A DNA stretch of 64,000 bases from Providencia vermicola (GTDB taxonomy: Bacteria > Pseudomonadota > Gammaproteobacteria > Enterobacterales > Enterobacteriaceae), in NCBI RefSeq assembly GCF_020381325.1, contig NZ_JAGSPI010000011.1, positions 1 through 64,000 on the forward strand. Reading direction: 5' to 3'. Positions within the stretch are counted from its first letter, which is position 1, and every line of letters begins with the position of its first letter. Shown piece by piece: positions 1-8,208 of this stretch. The notes beneath the pieces are model-generated. The model saw only the letters and a list, made by a program, of their open reading frames with translations, ran no database searches and had not been told where the DNA came from. A program made the translations under genes and the position numbers.

Positions 1-19
1 AGATGTGTATAAGAGACAG
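1..19 (+). other. Tn5/Nextera mosaic-end adapter remnant
   Basis: The first 19 bases, AGATGTGTATAAGAGACAG, are exactly the transferred strand of the engineered Tn5 mosaic end used in Nextera tagmentation libraries. This is sequencing adapter left on a contig end, not genomic DNA. It shows the window starts at a contig break, so whatever lay to the left is missing and the next few bases deserve caution. Confidence 0.96.
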
Positions 20-337
20 CATTAAACGTGTTAATAATAAATAAATAAACATTTTATTACAATAAGTTATGCGATACTTCCCATATAACAGCAAACAAGT
101 AAAAAAACACAAATTAACAATTACTAATGATTAATCATACTCATATATATATAGTGAAAATAAAACAAAACAACAAGAAATCATTAAACCAACAACAGTA
201 AAAAAATTTCAAACCAAATTAAAACACCAAGAAAAGCATTACAAAAATATTCAAAGTGTGTTTTTTTGTAACTTTCAATATTTATTTTAGAGTAAAAAAA
301 CCATAACATCCGTTTATAAAACGACAAAATCAAAGTC

Positions 338-366
338 AAAAAAAAATAAATAAATAAATAAATAAA
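338..366. repeat. (AAAT)n simple repeat
   Basis: A run of A followed by about five tandem AAAT/TAAA units. It is a low-complexity tract inside the gene-free region and could vary in length by slippage or assembly error. Confidence 0.8.
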
Positions 367-606
367 GTTATTAAGCTACCTTACATAATCCACTAGATTC
401 ATCTACTCTCTAGGAAAAAAATATTAGAAATTATAATGATTCAATAGCACTGAATAACTCCATCATTTCAATATTATTCATAATTATTAGTTTATCCTTT
501 ACACTAGCGATGATTACGTAATAATGAAGATGATCCCATCTATTATTATCCTCATTTATCTAATATTAACTTCAAGTCATCTTTTAAAAATCCCCTTAAA
601 TACTCT

Positions 607-620
607 TTGATTTAGGTCAA
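607..620. promoter_or_regulatory. FNR-like box
   Basis: TTGATTTAGGTCAA matches the FNR consensus TTGAT-N4-ATCAA at 9 of 10 positions. No gene is visible near enough to be its target, and the surrounding DNA is so AT-rich that a chance match is possible. Confidence 0.3.
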
Positions 621-835
621 AGAAATCCTTTATCTATATTAGAAAAATTGAATATACCTGACACCTAATTTTTAGTTTATAGCGATAGAACATCAACCCT
701 GCCACCGTCTTGCCAGTAAAAACTGAAATATATCTGATATCGTAAAATCACTTTATGAGGTAAAACTTTGAAGCTGGCAATTCAAACGTTGTGCGCTAAT
801 GTCCAATGGCACTGGCAGTTGACATTACAAAAATA

Positions 836-872
836 AATAAAAAAACCAGCTACTTAACAAAGAAGCTGGTTT
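836..872 (-). terminator. Rho-independent terminator of the amino-sugar-acid operon
   Basis: A 9-bp perfect stem (843-851 with 864-872, arms AAACCAGCT/AGCTGGTTT) and 12-base loop, followed in the minus direction by a T run (complement of the A run 839-845). It lies 24 bases past the stop codon of the last gene of the minus-strand operon that starts at 7168. Confidence 0.85.
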
Positions 873-895
873 TAATTAACAAACAAGAATGTGGT

Positions 896-2152
896 TTAGA
901 AAAACGTTGGCATATCCTCTAGAACGTTATATTCATCATCCGTTAGGTAAATAACTTTCCACTTATCAAACGTAATGCACGGGTGCGATGTACCAAAAAC
1001 AAGGATGTCCCCTACTTGAAAATAACAACTTTCATCAAAAGATAAAATGGCATGTTGGTCCATTAAACCAATCGTTTTTGCCCCCCCTCGTTGGAAGGAA
1101 AGTTGCTGACCATCTCGATATTGAGCTAAAGGTTGAGGTAACCCAGCATCAAATGCGACATCTCTTTTACCAAAATTAACGATTGCCCGCCCTTTTTCAG
1201 GAACCGACTGCACTAATGCCACAATTTCCATTGCAGGCATCAAGTCCCCTTCTAACTGACAAGCGATACTGTCCCTTGCTTTGAGGGCTTTTTGAGCCTC
1301 ATCATAAATGCCATGGTCATGTGTGATATAACAACCAGGGCGAATGACAAAGCGAAAAGACTTTGAAAAGGTAAACTCTGCCACCTTCTTACTCACAAGG
1401 TCATACCAAACTGAACCTGCTCCTGTGAGTAATACCTCACCCTGATATCTATCAAATGCCCCCAATCTATCGAGTTTTTGGCTCGTCGCTAAGACTCGCT
1501 GTAAGAATTGCTGTACCTCATTAATGTCTTTTTCTGCATCATCGCTATGAATAACACCCTCATAAAATTCAATTCCAGCGATGACTAAAGAGGGTAATGC
1601 TTTTAATTCCTCAGCTAACAACAGCGCTTCATTTTCTGTACGGCAACCACAACGCCCACCATTAACACCCAGTTCAATCAAAACATTCAATGTTTGGTTT
1701 TCGCGTGAAAAAACCTCGGCAAGTTGCTTAGCATTTTGAATACTATCAACACAACAATACAGGTTGGCTTGATTGAGTTTAACCAGTTCGACAAGTAACC
1801 GAATATTCGTTTTACCGACAACCTGATTAGCAATCACAATGTGTTTAATACCCGATTCAATTGCCACCTTTGCCTGATAAACAGTTCCAACACTCAATCC
1901 CCACGCACCTTGTGCGATTTGGCGTTTGAAAATTGCGGGGGTCATCGTCGTTTTACCATGAGGTGATAACGACACATTCACGGTGTTCGCATAATGTTGC
2001 ATCCATACAATATTATTTTCTAATTCACGCTGTTTCACAACCACCGCCGGTAAACACACGTCCTCGTGAAGAATGTTTATCTGCGCACTCTCTGAGTTAG
2101 GCAACCTCGCCGACTTATGCTTTATCTCTTCGAGAAAATTATATTTCGTCAT
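896..2152 (-). CDS. D-serine dehydratase-like PLP/zinc enzyme (DSD1 / D-threonine aldolase fold)
   Basis: Predicted fold-type III PLP enzyme of 418 residues, with an alanine-racemase-like N-terminal barrel and a D-serine-dehydratase-like C-terminal domain. The PLP lysine is probably K67 in the PHGKT motif. H390 and C392 in the SHPC motif near the C-terminus match the zinc ligands of eukaryotic-type D-serine dehydratase. I start at the ATG at 2152, because GAGAG then stands 6-7 bases upstream; an ATG at 2158 is the alternative. Family members remove ammonia from or cleave D-3-hydroxy-amino acids. As the last gene of an operon with a deacylase, RidA, a KDGal-type kinase and an aldolase, it is well placed to dehydrate a 2-amino-2-deoxy-sugar acid to a 2-keto-3-deoxy acid. 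That substrate is inference; D-serine or D-threonine remain possible. Confidence 0.85.
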   Translation of the reverse strand: MTKYNFLEEIKHKSARLPNSESAQINILHEDVCLPAVVVKQRELENNIVWMQHYANTVNVSLSPHGKTTMTPAIFKRQIAQGAWGLSVGTVYQAKVAIESGIKHIVIANQVVGKTNIRLLVELVKLNQANLYCCVDSIQNAKQLAEVFSRENQTLNVLIELGVNGGRCGCRTENEALLLAEELKALPSLVIAGIEFYEGVIHSDDAEKDINEVQQFLQRVLATSQKLDRLGAFDRYQGEVLLTGAGSVWYDLVSKKVAEFTFSKSFRFVIRPGCYITHDHGIYDEAQKALKARDSIACQLEGDLMPAMEIVALVQSVPEKGRAIVNFGKRDVAFDAGLPQPLAQYRDGQQLSFQRGGAKTIGLMDQHAILSFDESCYFQVGDILVFGTSHPCITFDKWKVIYLTDDEYNVLEDMPTFF

Positions 2153-2174
2153 TTGCATCTCTCAATTTGAACAT

Positions 2175-3626
2175 TTATTTACTTTTCGCCGTATTTTCTC
2201 TTTCGTGGGTAATGTTTTCTAAAACTTCCTCACGGCTGAGTTTATTTTTTGGTGTCACTAGAGTAACAACCACCGCACAAACCAAGCTGATCAATAATGC
2301 AGGGATCACAGGGTTACCTAATTTTGCAGACCACTCTGGGGTTAAAATAATCGTTAACGATGTTGAACTTCCCGCCACCAGCGCGGCTATACAACCTTGC
2401 CAGTTAAAGCGATGCCAGAATTTACCTAATAACACGGTGATACAAAGCCCTGACATAATCATTGAAATCATTTTAGTGATATAGCCAATGATGTCATTTG
2501 AGGTCAATGCGAACACCAGTGCAAGCAAGATAACGCCAAGTAAGAAAATCCGAGATAAGTTAATCGCTTTTTCTGGTGGTGGCATTTTCCCTGTTACCAT
2601 CGTATAGATGTCACGTAGAATTATCGAAACCCCTGCGATAGCGTCAGAGCTACCTGATGACATGTTAGCTGACATACCTGCGATCAATACCACCATTGCC
2701 AGTACATGCGGTAACGCATTGGTTGCATATAAGAAAGCAAAACTGCTGTTTTCTAAATTAGGCTCCATTACATGGGTTGCCATACCGATAATTGCAGGTA
2801 AGAACGAGAACCCCATATATAAGACACCAGTAATAATGAATGATTGGCGAATGGCTTTTGTTGACGCTGCTGAATAAATACGCTGACGATAGGAAGGCGT
2901 CGCTAGAACACCAATACCAATCACAATTGCAAGTGAAATGGCAGGTAGCATGCCAAGTTTACCAATCCCAAATAACGTGAACGCTTTCGGATCCGTATTT
3001 TGTACAACGACATCCCATCCGCCAACGTAGCTCACTGAGGCGACGGCAAGAATAATAAACCCGAGGAATAAGACGATGGATTGTAATGTATCGATCCATG
3101 AAACAGCTTTATAACCACCGATACCCACATAGAATACAAACCCAACAGCAATGATGATCTTCGCAACTGTGATATCAATGTCTGCAGCCCATGCCAAGTA
3201 TAAGCCGCCCCCAAGGATGTGCGCACCTAACCAACCAATTGATGCTAAGAAGATTAATATTGCAACCAGGTTTTTGACTAAGCGGCTGCCACCTGTGTAG
3301 TAACAAATTTCCTCACTCATTGTCATAAAGCGATAGTTTCTTACTGGCGCAAATAACCAAGCAGTAAGTAAGATCCCCGTTGCGCCGCCGATGCCATATA
3401 ACATACCAGCCCAACCATTCGAATAACCAAAACTCACCGCACCAATACTTGACCCTGTTCCCACCATCGTTCCGACAGTAGACCCTAAGGTGAGTAACAT
3501 CGGTAATTTTCTGCCGCCAAGAATGAAATCTTCACCTGTCTTTTGATGCCTTGTTACATACCAACCAATGAACATCATGACGAACGCATACAGCAAAAAC
3601 CACATTAAGAAATTATTATGTTCCAT
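2175..3626 (-). CDS. Sodium:solute symporter (SSS family)
   Basis: A 483-residue integral membrane protein with about 13 hydrophobic segments and the glycine-rich, serine-rich core typical of the sodium:solute symporter family (for example GSTVGTMVGTGSSIGAVSFG near residue 50 and MSANMSSGSSDAIAG in the second half). Members import sugars, amino acids, acetate, pantothenate or sialic acid with Na+. It sits between RidA and the DSD1-like enzyme (22-base gaps), so it is probably the uptake system for the operon's substrate, which I infer to be an acylated amino-sugar acid. No sugar oxidase is present in the operon, which fits import of the acid itself. The exact substrate cannot be read from sequence. 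Confidence 0.88.
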   Translation of the reverse strand: MEHNNFLMWFLLYAFVMMFIGWYVTRHQKTGEDFILGGRKLPMLLTLGSTVGTMVGTGSSIGAVSFGYSNGWAGMLYGIGGATGILLTAWLFAPVRNYRFMTMSEEICYYTGGSRLVKNLVAILIFLASIGWLGAHILGGGLYLAWAADIDITVAKIIIAVGFVFYVGIGGYKAVSWIDTLQSIVLFLGFIILAVASVSYVGGWDVVVQNTDPKAFTLFGIGKLGMLPAISLAIVIGIGVLATPSYRQRIYSAASTKAIRQSFIITGVLYMGFSFLPAIIGMATHVMEPNLENSSFAFLYATNALPHVLAMVVLIAGMSANMSSGSSDAIAGVSIILRDIYTMVTGKMPPPEKAINLSRIFLLGVILLALVFALTSNDIIGYITKMISMIMSGLCITVLLGKFWHRFNWQGCIAALVAGSSTSLTIILTPEWSAKLGNPVIPALLISLVCAVVVTLVTPKNKLSREEVLENITHERENTAKSK

Positions 3627-3650
3627 AATAGCCCCTCATCGTCTCAGCGA

Positions 3651-4043
3651 TTAAGATTTGAACTTGCTGTTAAAGCAGGTGATGTCCACTTCAACCATGC
3701 AATCAACCACAAGATCTGCAACAAAACAGACTCTTGCTGGTGGATGTTCAGCAAAGAATTGCTGAAACACTTTATTAAAGGACTGAAAGTACCGAGCATC
3801 ACTCAAAACTACTTTCATATGCACAATATCTTGGCGCTCAAAGCCCGCGTCTTTCATGATGTTTAAGCAGTTTTCGATAGCCAGTTTTGATTGTGCGATA
3901 ATGCCGCCATCAATCACTTCGCCATCAACCATCGGTGTTTGCCCTGATACATATAACCAGCCGTCCGCTAGCACAGCTTTCGAAAAAGGTAATGATTGCC
4001 CACCAGTCCCTTTTGAACCTTCAACGCCAAATCGTTTAATCAT
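3651..4043 (-). CDS. RidA/YjgF family imine/enamine deaminase
   Basis: A 130-residue RidA-family protein. RidA proteins form trimers in the cytoplasm and hydrolyse reactive imine/enamine intermediates, such as 2-aminoacrylate, released by PLP dehydratases. The ligand-binding arginine is present at R104 (PPARVCFVAD), and the family signature is recognisable though altered at its end (VDCMVEVDI). The gene is spaced 15 bases from the deacylase and 24 from the symporter gene. Its place beside a DSD1-like PLP enzyme supports a beta-elimination that yields an enamine. It is an operon-specific member rather than the housekeeping ridA, which lies beside pyrBI in enterics. Confidence 0.9.
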   Translation of the reverse strand: MIKRFGVEGSKGTGGQSLPFSKAVLADGWLYVSGQTPMVDGEVIDGGIIAQSKLAIENCLNIMKDAGFERQDIVHMKVVLSDARYFQSFNKVFQQFFAEHPPARVCFVADLVVDCMVEVDITCFNSKFKS

Positions 4044-4058
4044 TATTATTTCTCTCTT

Positions 4059-5495
4059 TTATTTATTTCTTTCTAAGAATTTACCTGCTCTATCCCCAGT
4101 CATTTCTTTTGCGGTATAGGTCAGAACACCATTAACAAAAACATATTCAATGCCATCTGCTTTCTGCTTTGGATCTTGGAACGTCGAGGTTTCATTAATT
4201 TTTATTGGGTCAAATAAGACGATATCTGCAAAAAAGTTTTCTTTGATAAGCCCTCTATCCTTCAAAGAAAAACGCTGAGCCGACATGCCCGTCATCTTGT
4301 AAATTGCGGTGGTCATTGGGAACAGTTTTTCATCACGGCTGTAGTGACTAATAATGCGTGGAAAGGTGCCCCATAAACGTGGATGCGGATTAGGGTCGCG
4401 GGGTAAGCCATCTGAGCCCACCATGCTGCTTGGGTGCTGCAATACGCGGCGAACATCGTCTTCATGCATTTGAAAATAGATAGCACCCGCAGGGACGATT
4501 TTTTCCGCCACTTGGTAAATATCGATATCCCACATTGTGGCGATATCTTTCAGTGTCTTACCTGCAACATCAGGGAATGGCGTTGACCAAGTCACTAGGA
4601 TGTCATAATCCTCAGTGACTTGCGTGATATCTAAGTTTGAAGAGCCCGCTCTATAGGGGTAGCAATCACAGTTAATATCTTGCATTACTTGGTATTTTTC
4701 GATTAACGCGAGCGTCTCTTTAGTGCGTCCCCAGTTTTTTGCCCCTGCACACTTATGGTGAGAAATTTGCACGGGTACTTTTGCATGGCGGCCAATATGA
4801 AAAGCTTCATGCATTGCATCAATTATTCCGTCATATTCGGTACGCATATGCGTGGTGTAAATGCCTTGATACTCTGCTAATAATTCAGCTAGCTCACAGA
4901 TTTCTTCTGTGGATGAGTTGATGGCATTACCGTAAGACAGCCCTGTGCTTAGCCCTAAAGCACCTTCATTTAATGCAGACTCTAAAACTTGCTTCATCTG
5001 CTCGATATTGCTCTGAGTCGCAGGTTTTAATAAATCCGAAACACAGTTATTTCTTAATGTGGTATGGCCAATCAATGTCGCTACATTAACGGTTGGCGTA
5101 ATTTCATTAATTTTCTGTTTATAGCTAGCCAAATCTGAGAAATTAAATTCATTTAATTCCCCCAGCAAATTAATTGGGTCAGGGACTTCATCTTTCAATG
5201 TGGCGCATGCAGCACTGATCCCACAGTTACCAACAATAATGGTGGTAACACCCTGTGATGTTTTTTCAATATATTCTGGTTTATCTATGACAATTAAATC
5301 ATCATGCGTATGAACATCAATAAACCCAGGCGATAAAATTAACCCTGAACAATCAATTATTTTTTCAGACTCTTCGTTAATATTTTCAGCAATTTTAATA
5401 ATGCGGCTATCTTTAATTGCCACATCGCTGATAAATTCATTTTTACCACTGCCATCAATAACAGTGGCATTTTTAAAAACATAATCGAATTTCAT
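4059..5495 (-). CDS. N-acyl-D-amino-acid deacylase (D-aminoacylase family)
   Basis: A 478-residue amidohydrolase of the D-aminoacylase / N-acyl-D-glutamate deacylase family. Metal-site features visible are H62-T-H64 (DVHTHDD), C91 in VGNCG, HMRTEYDG, ISHHKC, VGSDG and the family-specific HPRLWGTFPR. The enzyme removes an acyl group, usually acetyl, from an N-acyl amino acid of D configuration in the cytoplasm. Carbon 2 of glucosaminate or galactosaminate has the same (R) configuration as a D-amino acid, so an N-acetyl amino-sugar acid is a plausible substrate here. Nineteen bases separate it from the aldolase gene. A plain role in N-acyl-D-amino-acid use is the alternative, but it does not explain the kinase and aldolase in the operon. 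Confidence 0.9.
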   Translation of the reverse strand: MKFDYVFKNATVIDGSGKNEFISDVAIKDSRIIKIAENINEESEKIIDCSGLILSPGFIDVHTHDDLIVIDKPEYIEKTSQGVTTIIVGNCGISAACATLKDEVPDPINLLGELNEFNFSDLASYKQKINEITPTVNVATLIGHTTLRNNCVSDLLKPATQSNIEQMKQVLESALNEGALGLSTGLSYGNAINSSTEEICELAELLAEYQGIYTTHMRTEYDGIIDAMHEAFHIGRHAKVPVQISHHKCAGAKNWGRTKETLALIEKYQVMQDINCDCYPYRAGSSNLDITQVTEDYDILVTWSTPFPDVAGKTLKDIATMWDIDIYQVAEKIVPAGAIYFQMHEDDVRRVLQHPSSMVGSDGLPRDPNPHPRLWGTFPRIISHYSRDEKLFPMTTAIYKMTGMSAQRFSLKDRGLIKENFFADIVLFDPIKINETSTFQDPKQKADGIEYVFVNGVLTYTAKEMTGDRAGKFLERNK

Positions 5496-5513
5496 TTTAA
5501 TATCTCTTTTAAA

Positions 5514-6140
5514 TTAATAATTTTGATTTTTAAATGCGATATATGCAGATATAAATGCTTTCGCGTTTTCTCTGGTTTTCTCTGGTGATTGGCCGACTCG
5601 GTAAAGGTCGTTCCCAAGCCCTGCGCCGTAACAGCCAATGCTTAGGTACTCATGTAAGTTTTGTGGCGTCACGCCACCAACGGCATAAATAGCTATTTCT
5701 TTAGGGATCACTGACATCAGTGACTTAATATAGTTAACACCTAGCGGCGCAGTTGGAAATATTTTTAAGTTACAAGCACCTGCATCAATCGCTGTCAATG
5801 CCTCAGTAGCTGTTGCACAACCTGGATATATTTCCATCTTGTTTGCTAAAGATGATTTGATCACCGAAACATTAATGTTCGGTGTGACAATAATCTTTGC
5901 GTTCATTGCTGCTAATTTTTCAACATTCTGTTGATTCAGGACGGTTCCTGCCCCTATTTTTAATTTATTGCCATAGTGCTGAATAGCTAATGGAATACTC
6001 TTTTCCCATTCAGGGGAGTTCAACGGAATTTCTATATATTGAAAACCTTCTTCCGCCAGTATTGAAACATGTTCTAAAACCTCTTCAGGTTTAATTCCAC
6101 GCAGTATTGCAATTAAAGGGATTTCATTTTCAATATTCAT
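5514..6140 (-). CDS. dgoA: 2-dehydro-3-deoxy-6-phosphogalactonate aldolase (DgoA-like)
   Basis: A 208-residue class I aldolase of the KDPG/KDPGal family. E37 (YIEIPLNSP) and the Schiff-base lysine K126 (CNLKIFPT) fall at the same positions as in E. coli DgoA, and overall resemblance is to DgoA rather than Eda (IAILRGI, IGAGTVL, PGCATATEA, VGGVTP, GAGLGNDLYR). It splits 2-keto-3-deoxy-6-phosphogalactonate to pyruvate and D-glyceraldehyde 3-phosphate. It is second in the operon after the kinase, 32 bases away. There is no dgoD or dgoT here, so D-galactonate itself is not the obvious substrate. Activity on the gluco epimer (KDPG) cannot be excluded. Confidence 0.9.
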   Translation of the reverse strand: MNIENEIPLIAILRGIKPEEVLEHVSILAEEGFQYIEIPLNSPEWEKSIPLAIQHYGNKLKIGAGTVLNQQNVEKLAAMNAKIIVTPNINVSVIKSSLANKMEIYPGCATATEALTAIDAGACNLKIFPTAPLGVNYIKSLMSVIPKEIAIYAVGGVTPQNLHEYLSIGCYGAGLGNDLYRVGQSPEKTRENAKAFISAYIAFKNQNY

Positions 6141-6172
6141 CTAATCACCTAATAACAAATTATTAAGAATGC

Positions 6173-7168
6173 TTATTTATATTCTGTGAGGTTTAATATT
6201 GAAATTGCACCTAACCCAGAATACGGCTGTTCCTTTTTATCTTTTAATACGCTGATTTCACCCGTGAAATAACTATCATTTTTAATTAATAATTGAAGCG
6301 CATTTGCTAAGATAGGTTTTCCACTAATCACAATTTTTATATCGTTAGTCACACATAAGGCTTGGCTGTTTTTTATCGCAAGTAAATCTGATGCTAAAAT
6401 CGCGCCTAATAAAAAACTCGATTTTTGGTCAAGAGTAGCTTGTGTAAAAAGATCTAATAATCTGACTGAAAAACAGCTTCTGGCAATCCCTACTTGCTGA
6501 CTTAACTCAGCGCCCTTGAGTAAATATTCGCGATCAAGTTGCTGGACAAATTGATGCTCTAATGAGCTTGCGAGTATCGTTTGGTGCGTCAGCGTATCGA
6601 AGATTTCCCCTGCCATCGTGGTTGCCAGTGCAATCACATTTTTATTGTCATCAATGCGAACAAACTTTGAATGCGAACCTGGTAAGATAACCAGCGAAGC
6701 GCCTAAATTTGGCTGCTGTGATAAGATACCGAAGATCTCAACCTCTTCACCGCGCATCACATCCATACTTTCAATAGAGCCAAACGTTAATTCCGTGGTT
6801 TTATTTTTAATTCCCGGTATAAAAATAATTGGTTTTTCACTAATTTCATTTATCACACGCGCACTGGTCTTTTGTGCGAGCTGTCTCATCGAAACTGGAG
6901 TCACTTCATGGGGCAGATGGCATAACCCAATTTCTGAAGTAATCATACCCGATGCCACTAAGCGATAATTTTTCCTTTCCTCATCACTAAACTTTGCTAA
7001 AAGTTGTGCCAAAAGCGTTTTTATTGATTGAATTAAACGCACATTATTTCCATTTTTCGCACAATCCCGAATCCCAACTTCCGCGCTCAGCTCTCCCACA
7101 ACCATATTGTTTCGCCATGCTCTCACGCGGGTATTTGTTGTCCCTGTATCAATGGTCACTATCAACAT
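6173..7168 (-). CDS. dgoK: 2-dehydro-3-deoxygalactonokinase (DgoK-like)
   Basis: A 331-residue sugar-acid kinase of the DGOK family, a branch of the ASKHA superfamily. The N-terminal phosphate loop IDTGTTNTRVRAW, the central MRGEEVEIFG and LPGSHSKFV motifs and the C-terminal YSGLGA are visible. It phosphorylates 2-keto-3-deoxygalactonate at C6 with ATP. It is the first gene of the minus-strand operon, with AAGGGA six bases before its ATG, and faces the IclR regulator across a 253-base region with three operator-like repeats. Together with the aldolase it gives the lower half of a De Ley-Doudoroff-type route. Gluco versus galacto preference is not readable. Confidence 0.88.
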   Translation of the reverse strand: MLIVTIDTGTTNTRVRAWRNNMVVGELSAEVGIRDCAKNGNNVRLIQSIKTLLAQLLAKFSDEERKNYRLVASGMITSEIGLCHLPHEVTPVSMRQLAQKTSARVINEISEKPIIFIPGIKNKTTELTFGSIESMDVMRGEEVEIFGILSQQPNLGASLVILPGSHSKFVRIDDNKNVIALATTMAGEIFDTLTHQTILASSLEHQFVQQLDREYLLKGAELSQQVGIARSCFSVRLLDLFTQATLDQKSSFLLGAILASDLLAIKNSQALCVTNDIKIVISGKPILANALQLLIKNDSYFTGEISVLKDKKEQPYSGLGAISILNLTEYK

Positions 7169-7188
7169 ATTTATCCCTTTAAAATAAT

Positions 7189-7241
7189 GGAACGTCGTTC
7201 CTTTTTAAGGAAGATACATTAAAATATAGGAATGTCGTTCC
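7189..7241. promoter_or_regulatory. Paired GGAAC-N3-GTTCC operator sites upstream of dgoK
   Basis: GGAACGTCGTTCC (7189-7201) and GGAATGTCGTTCC (7229-7241) are near-perfect 13-bp palindromes starting exactly 40 bases apart, about four helical turns. They lie 20-75 bases upstream of the dgoK start, where a regulator would block or bend the operon promoter. The shape resembles IclR-family boxes, and the divergent gene encodes an IclR protein, so I take these as its operators. Confidence 0.7.
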
Positions 7242-7355
7242 ATTTATATGAGAATGACGATCGTGATCACAATCAGTAACGTAAAGATAAGGCTTATCAA
7301 TTAATTACAGATCTCTCGCCTTTACGTACAAAAAGAGTCATAACAAGGAGAAAAT

Positions 7356-7368
7356 GGAACGACGTTTA
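7356..7368. promoter_or_regulatory. Third, degenerate GGAAC operator near the IclR-gene start
   Basis: GGAACGACGTTTA keeps one full half-site (GGAACG) and part of the other. It lies 54-66 bases before the chosen start of the IclR regulator gene, suggesting autoregulation by the same protein that binds the pair at 7189 and 7229. Confidence 0.55.
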
Positions 7369-7421
7369 ATTCACATGAAATTGTGCGTACAATGACCCCC
7401 AGCGCATGTAAGGAGCCAACA

Positions 7422-8204
7422 ATGACGAAAGACAGCCAAGCAAACTCATCAAACATTGATAGAGTACTGACCATCCTTGAAGAGATAAGTAATCATTCCG
7501 ATGGAATTTCATTGGCAGAATTGGTTAAAAACACAGGGATCGCCAAAACCACTGCGTTTCGGATACTAGAGACGTTAAAAGAACGTCAATATGTCAGCAT
7601 CGATCACCTTACAGAGCGTTATAACCTTGATTTAAAAAGCCTTGAACTTGGAATTAAAGGTTTAATGAATGTCAATTTAGTTGAAGTTTCAATCCCTTAT
7701 TTAAAAACACTATCGAGCTCAACATTCGAAACCTGCTTTTTGGGGGTCTATAACAGCGGACATGTGGTGTACCTGTATAAAAGCGAAGGTACCCTCTCAA
7801 TTCAAACAACTGCAAAATTAGGGGCAAGGCTACCCGCCTATTGCACAGGGATTGGGAAAGCACTTTTAGCGTTCCAACCTTTGGAAGAAATTGATGAGGT
7901 TCTGGATAAACCGCTGGTGAAATTCACGGAAAAAACCGTTGTCGATAGAATGAAACTGTATGAATTGTTGGCAGATATTCGTTTGAAAGGCTTTTCTTTA
8001 GATGATGAAGAAAACGAAGAAGGGCTAACGTGTGTTGCAAGGCCAATATTTAACTACACTGGCAATATTGTTGGGGCTATCAGTGTTGCAGGCCCAACAC
8101 ACCGTATGCTACCCAAAATAGATAGAGTCAACGATGAACTTGCCCATGTTTGTTTGCTGATTTCTCGCCGTCTGGGCTATATCGAACCCGCCGTCAGCAA
8201 ATAA
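7422..8204 (+). CDS. IclR-family transcriptional regulator of the amino-sugar-acid operon
   Basis: A 260-residue IclR-family protein with an N-terminal winged helix-turn-helix (LAELVKNTGIAKTTAFRILE) and a C-terminal effector domain with the family's GLGARLPAYCTGIGKALLA-like stretch and a late SVAGP motif. I choose the ATG at 7422, because TAAGGAG ends six bases before it; an in-frame ATG at 7383 lacks a ribosome site. It is transcribed away from the dgoK operon and shares the 253-base control region with it. IclR proteins usually sense a small acid made or used by the pathway, often a 2-keto-3-deoxy acid (KdgR) or glyoxylate/pyruvate (IclR). Repression relieved by a 2-keto-3-deoxy intermediate is my guess. 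Confidence 0.9.
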   Translation: MTKDSQANSSNIDRVLTILEEISNHSDGISLAELVKNTGIAKTTAFRILETLKERQYVSIDHLTERYNLDLKSLELGIKGLMNVNLVEVSIPYLKTLSSSTFETCFLGVYNSGHVVYLYKSEGTLSIQTTAKLGARLPAYCTGIGKALLAFQPLEEIDEVLDKPLVKFTEKTVVDRMKLYELLADIRLKGFSLDDEENEEGLTCVARPIFNYTGNIVGAISVAGPTHRMLPKIDRVNDELAHVCLLISRRLGYIEPAVSK

Positions 8205-8208
8205 ACAC

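Larger units (their letters stand above)
20..830. other. AT-rich gene-free contig end
   Basis: About 800 bases of very AT-rich DNA without an open frame that looks like a gene on either strand. It holds an (AAAT)n tract, many short A runs and one FNR-like box (listed separately). It may be the promoter-side spacer of a gene lost beyond the contig end, or hold a small RNA I cannot recognise. No match to a known RNA was apparent by eye. Confidence 0.6.

Noticed and set aside
1-19. A natural Tn5-like transposon end
   Set aside because: The 19-mer is the engineered mosaic end at the very start of the sequence, with no transposase and no target duplication.
607-872. FnrS-like small RNA downstream of the FNR-like box
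   Set aside because: The hairpin at 843-872 belongs to the minus-strand operon, and the intervening sequence does not resemble FnrS.
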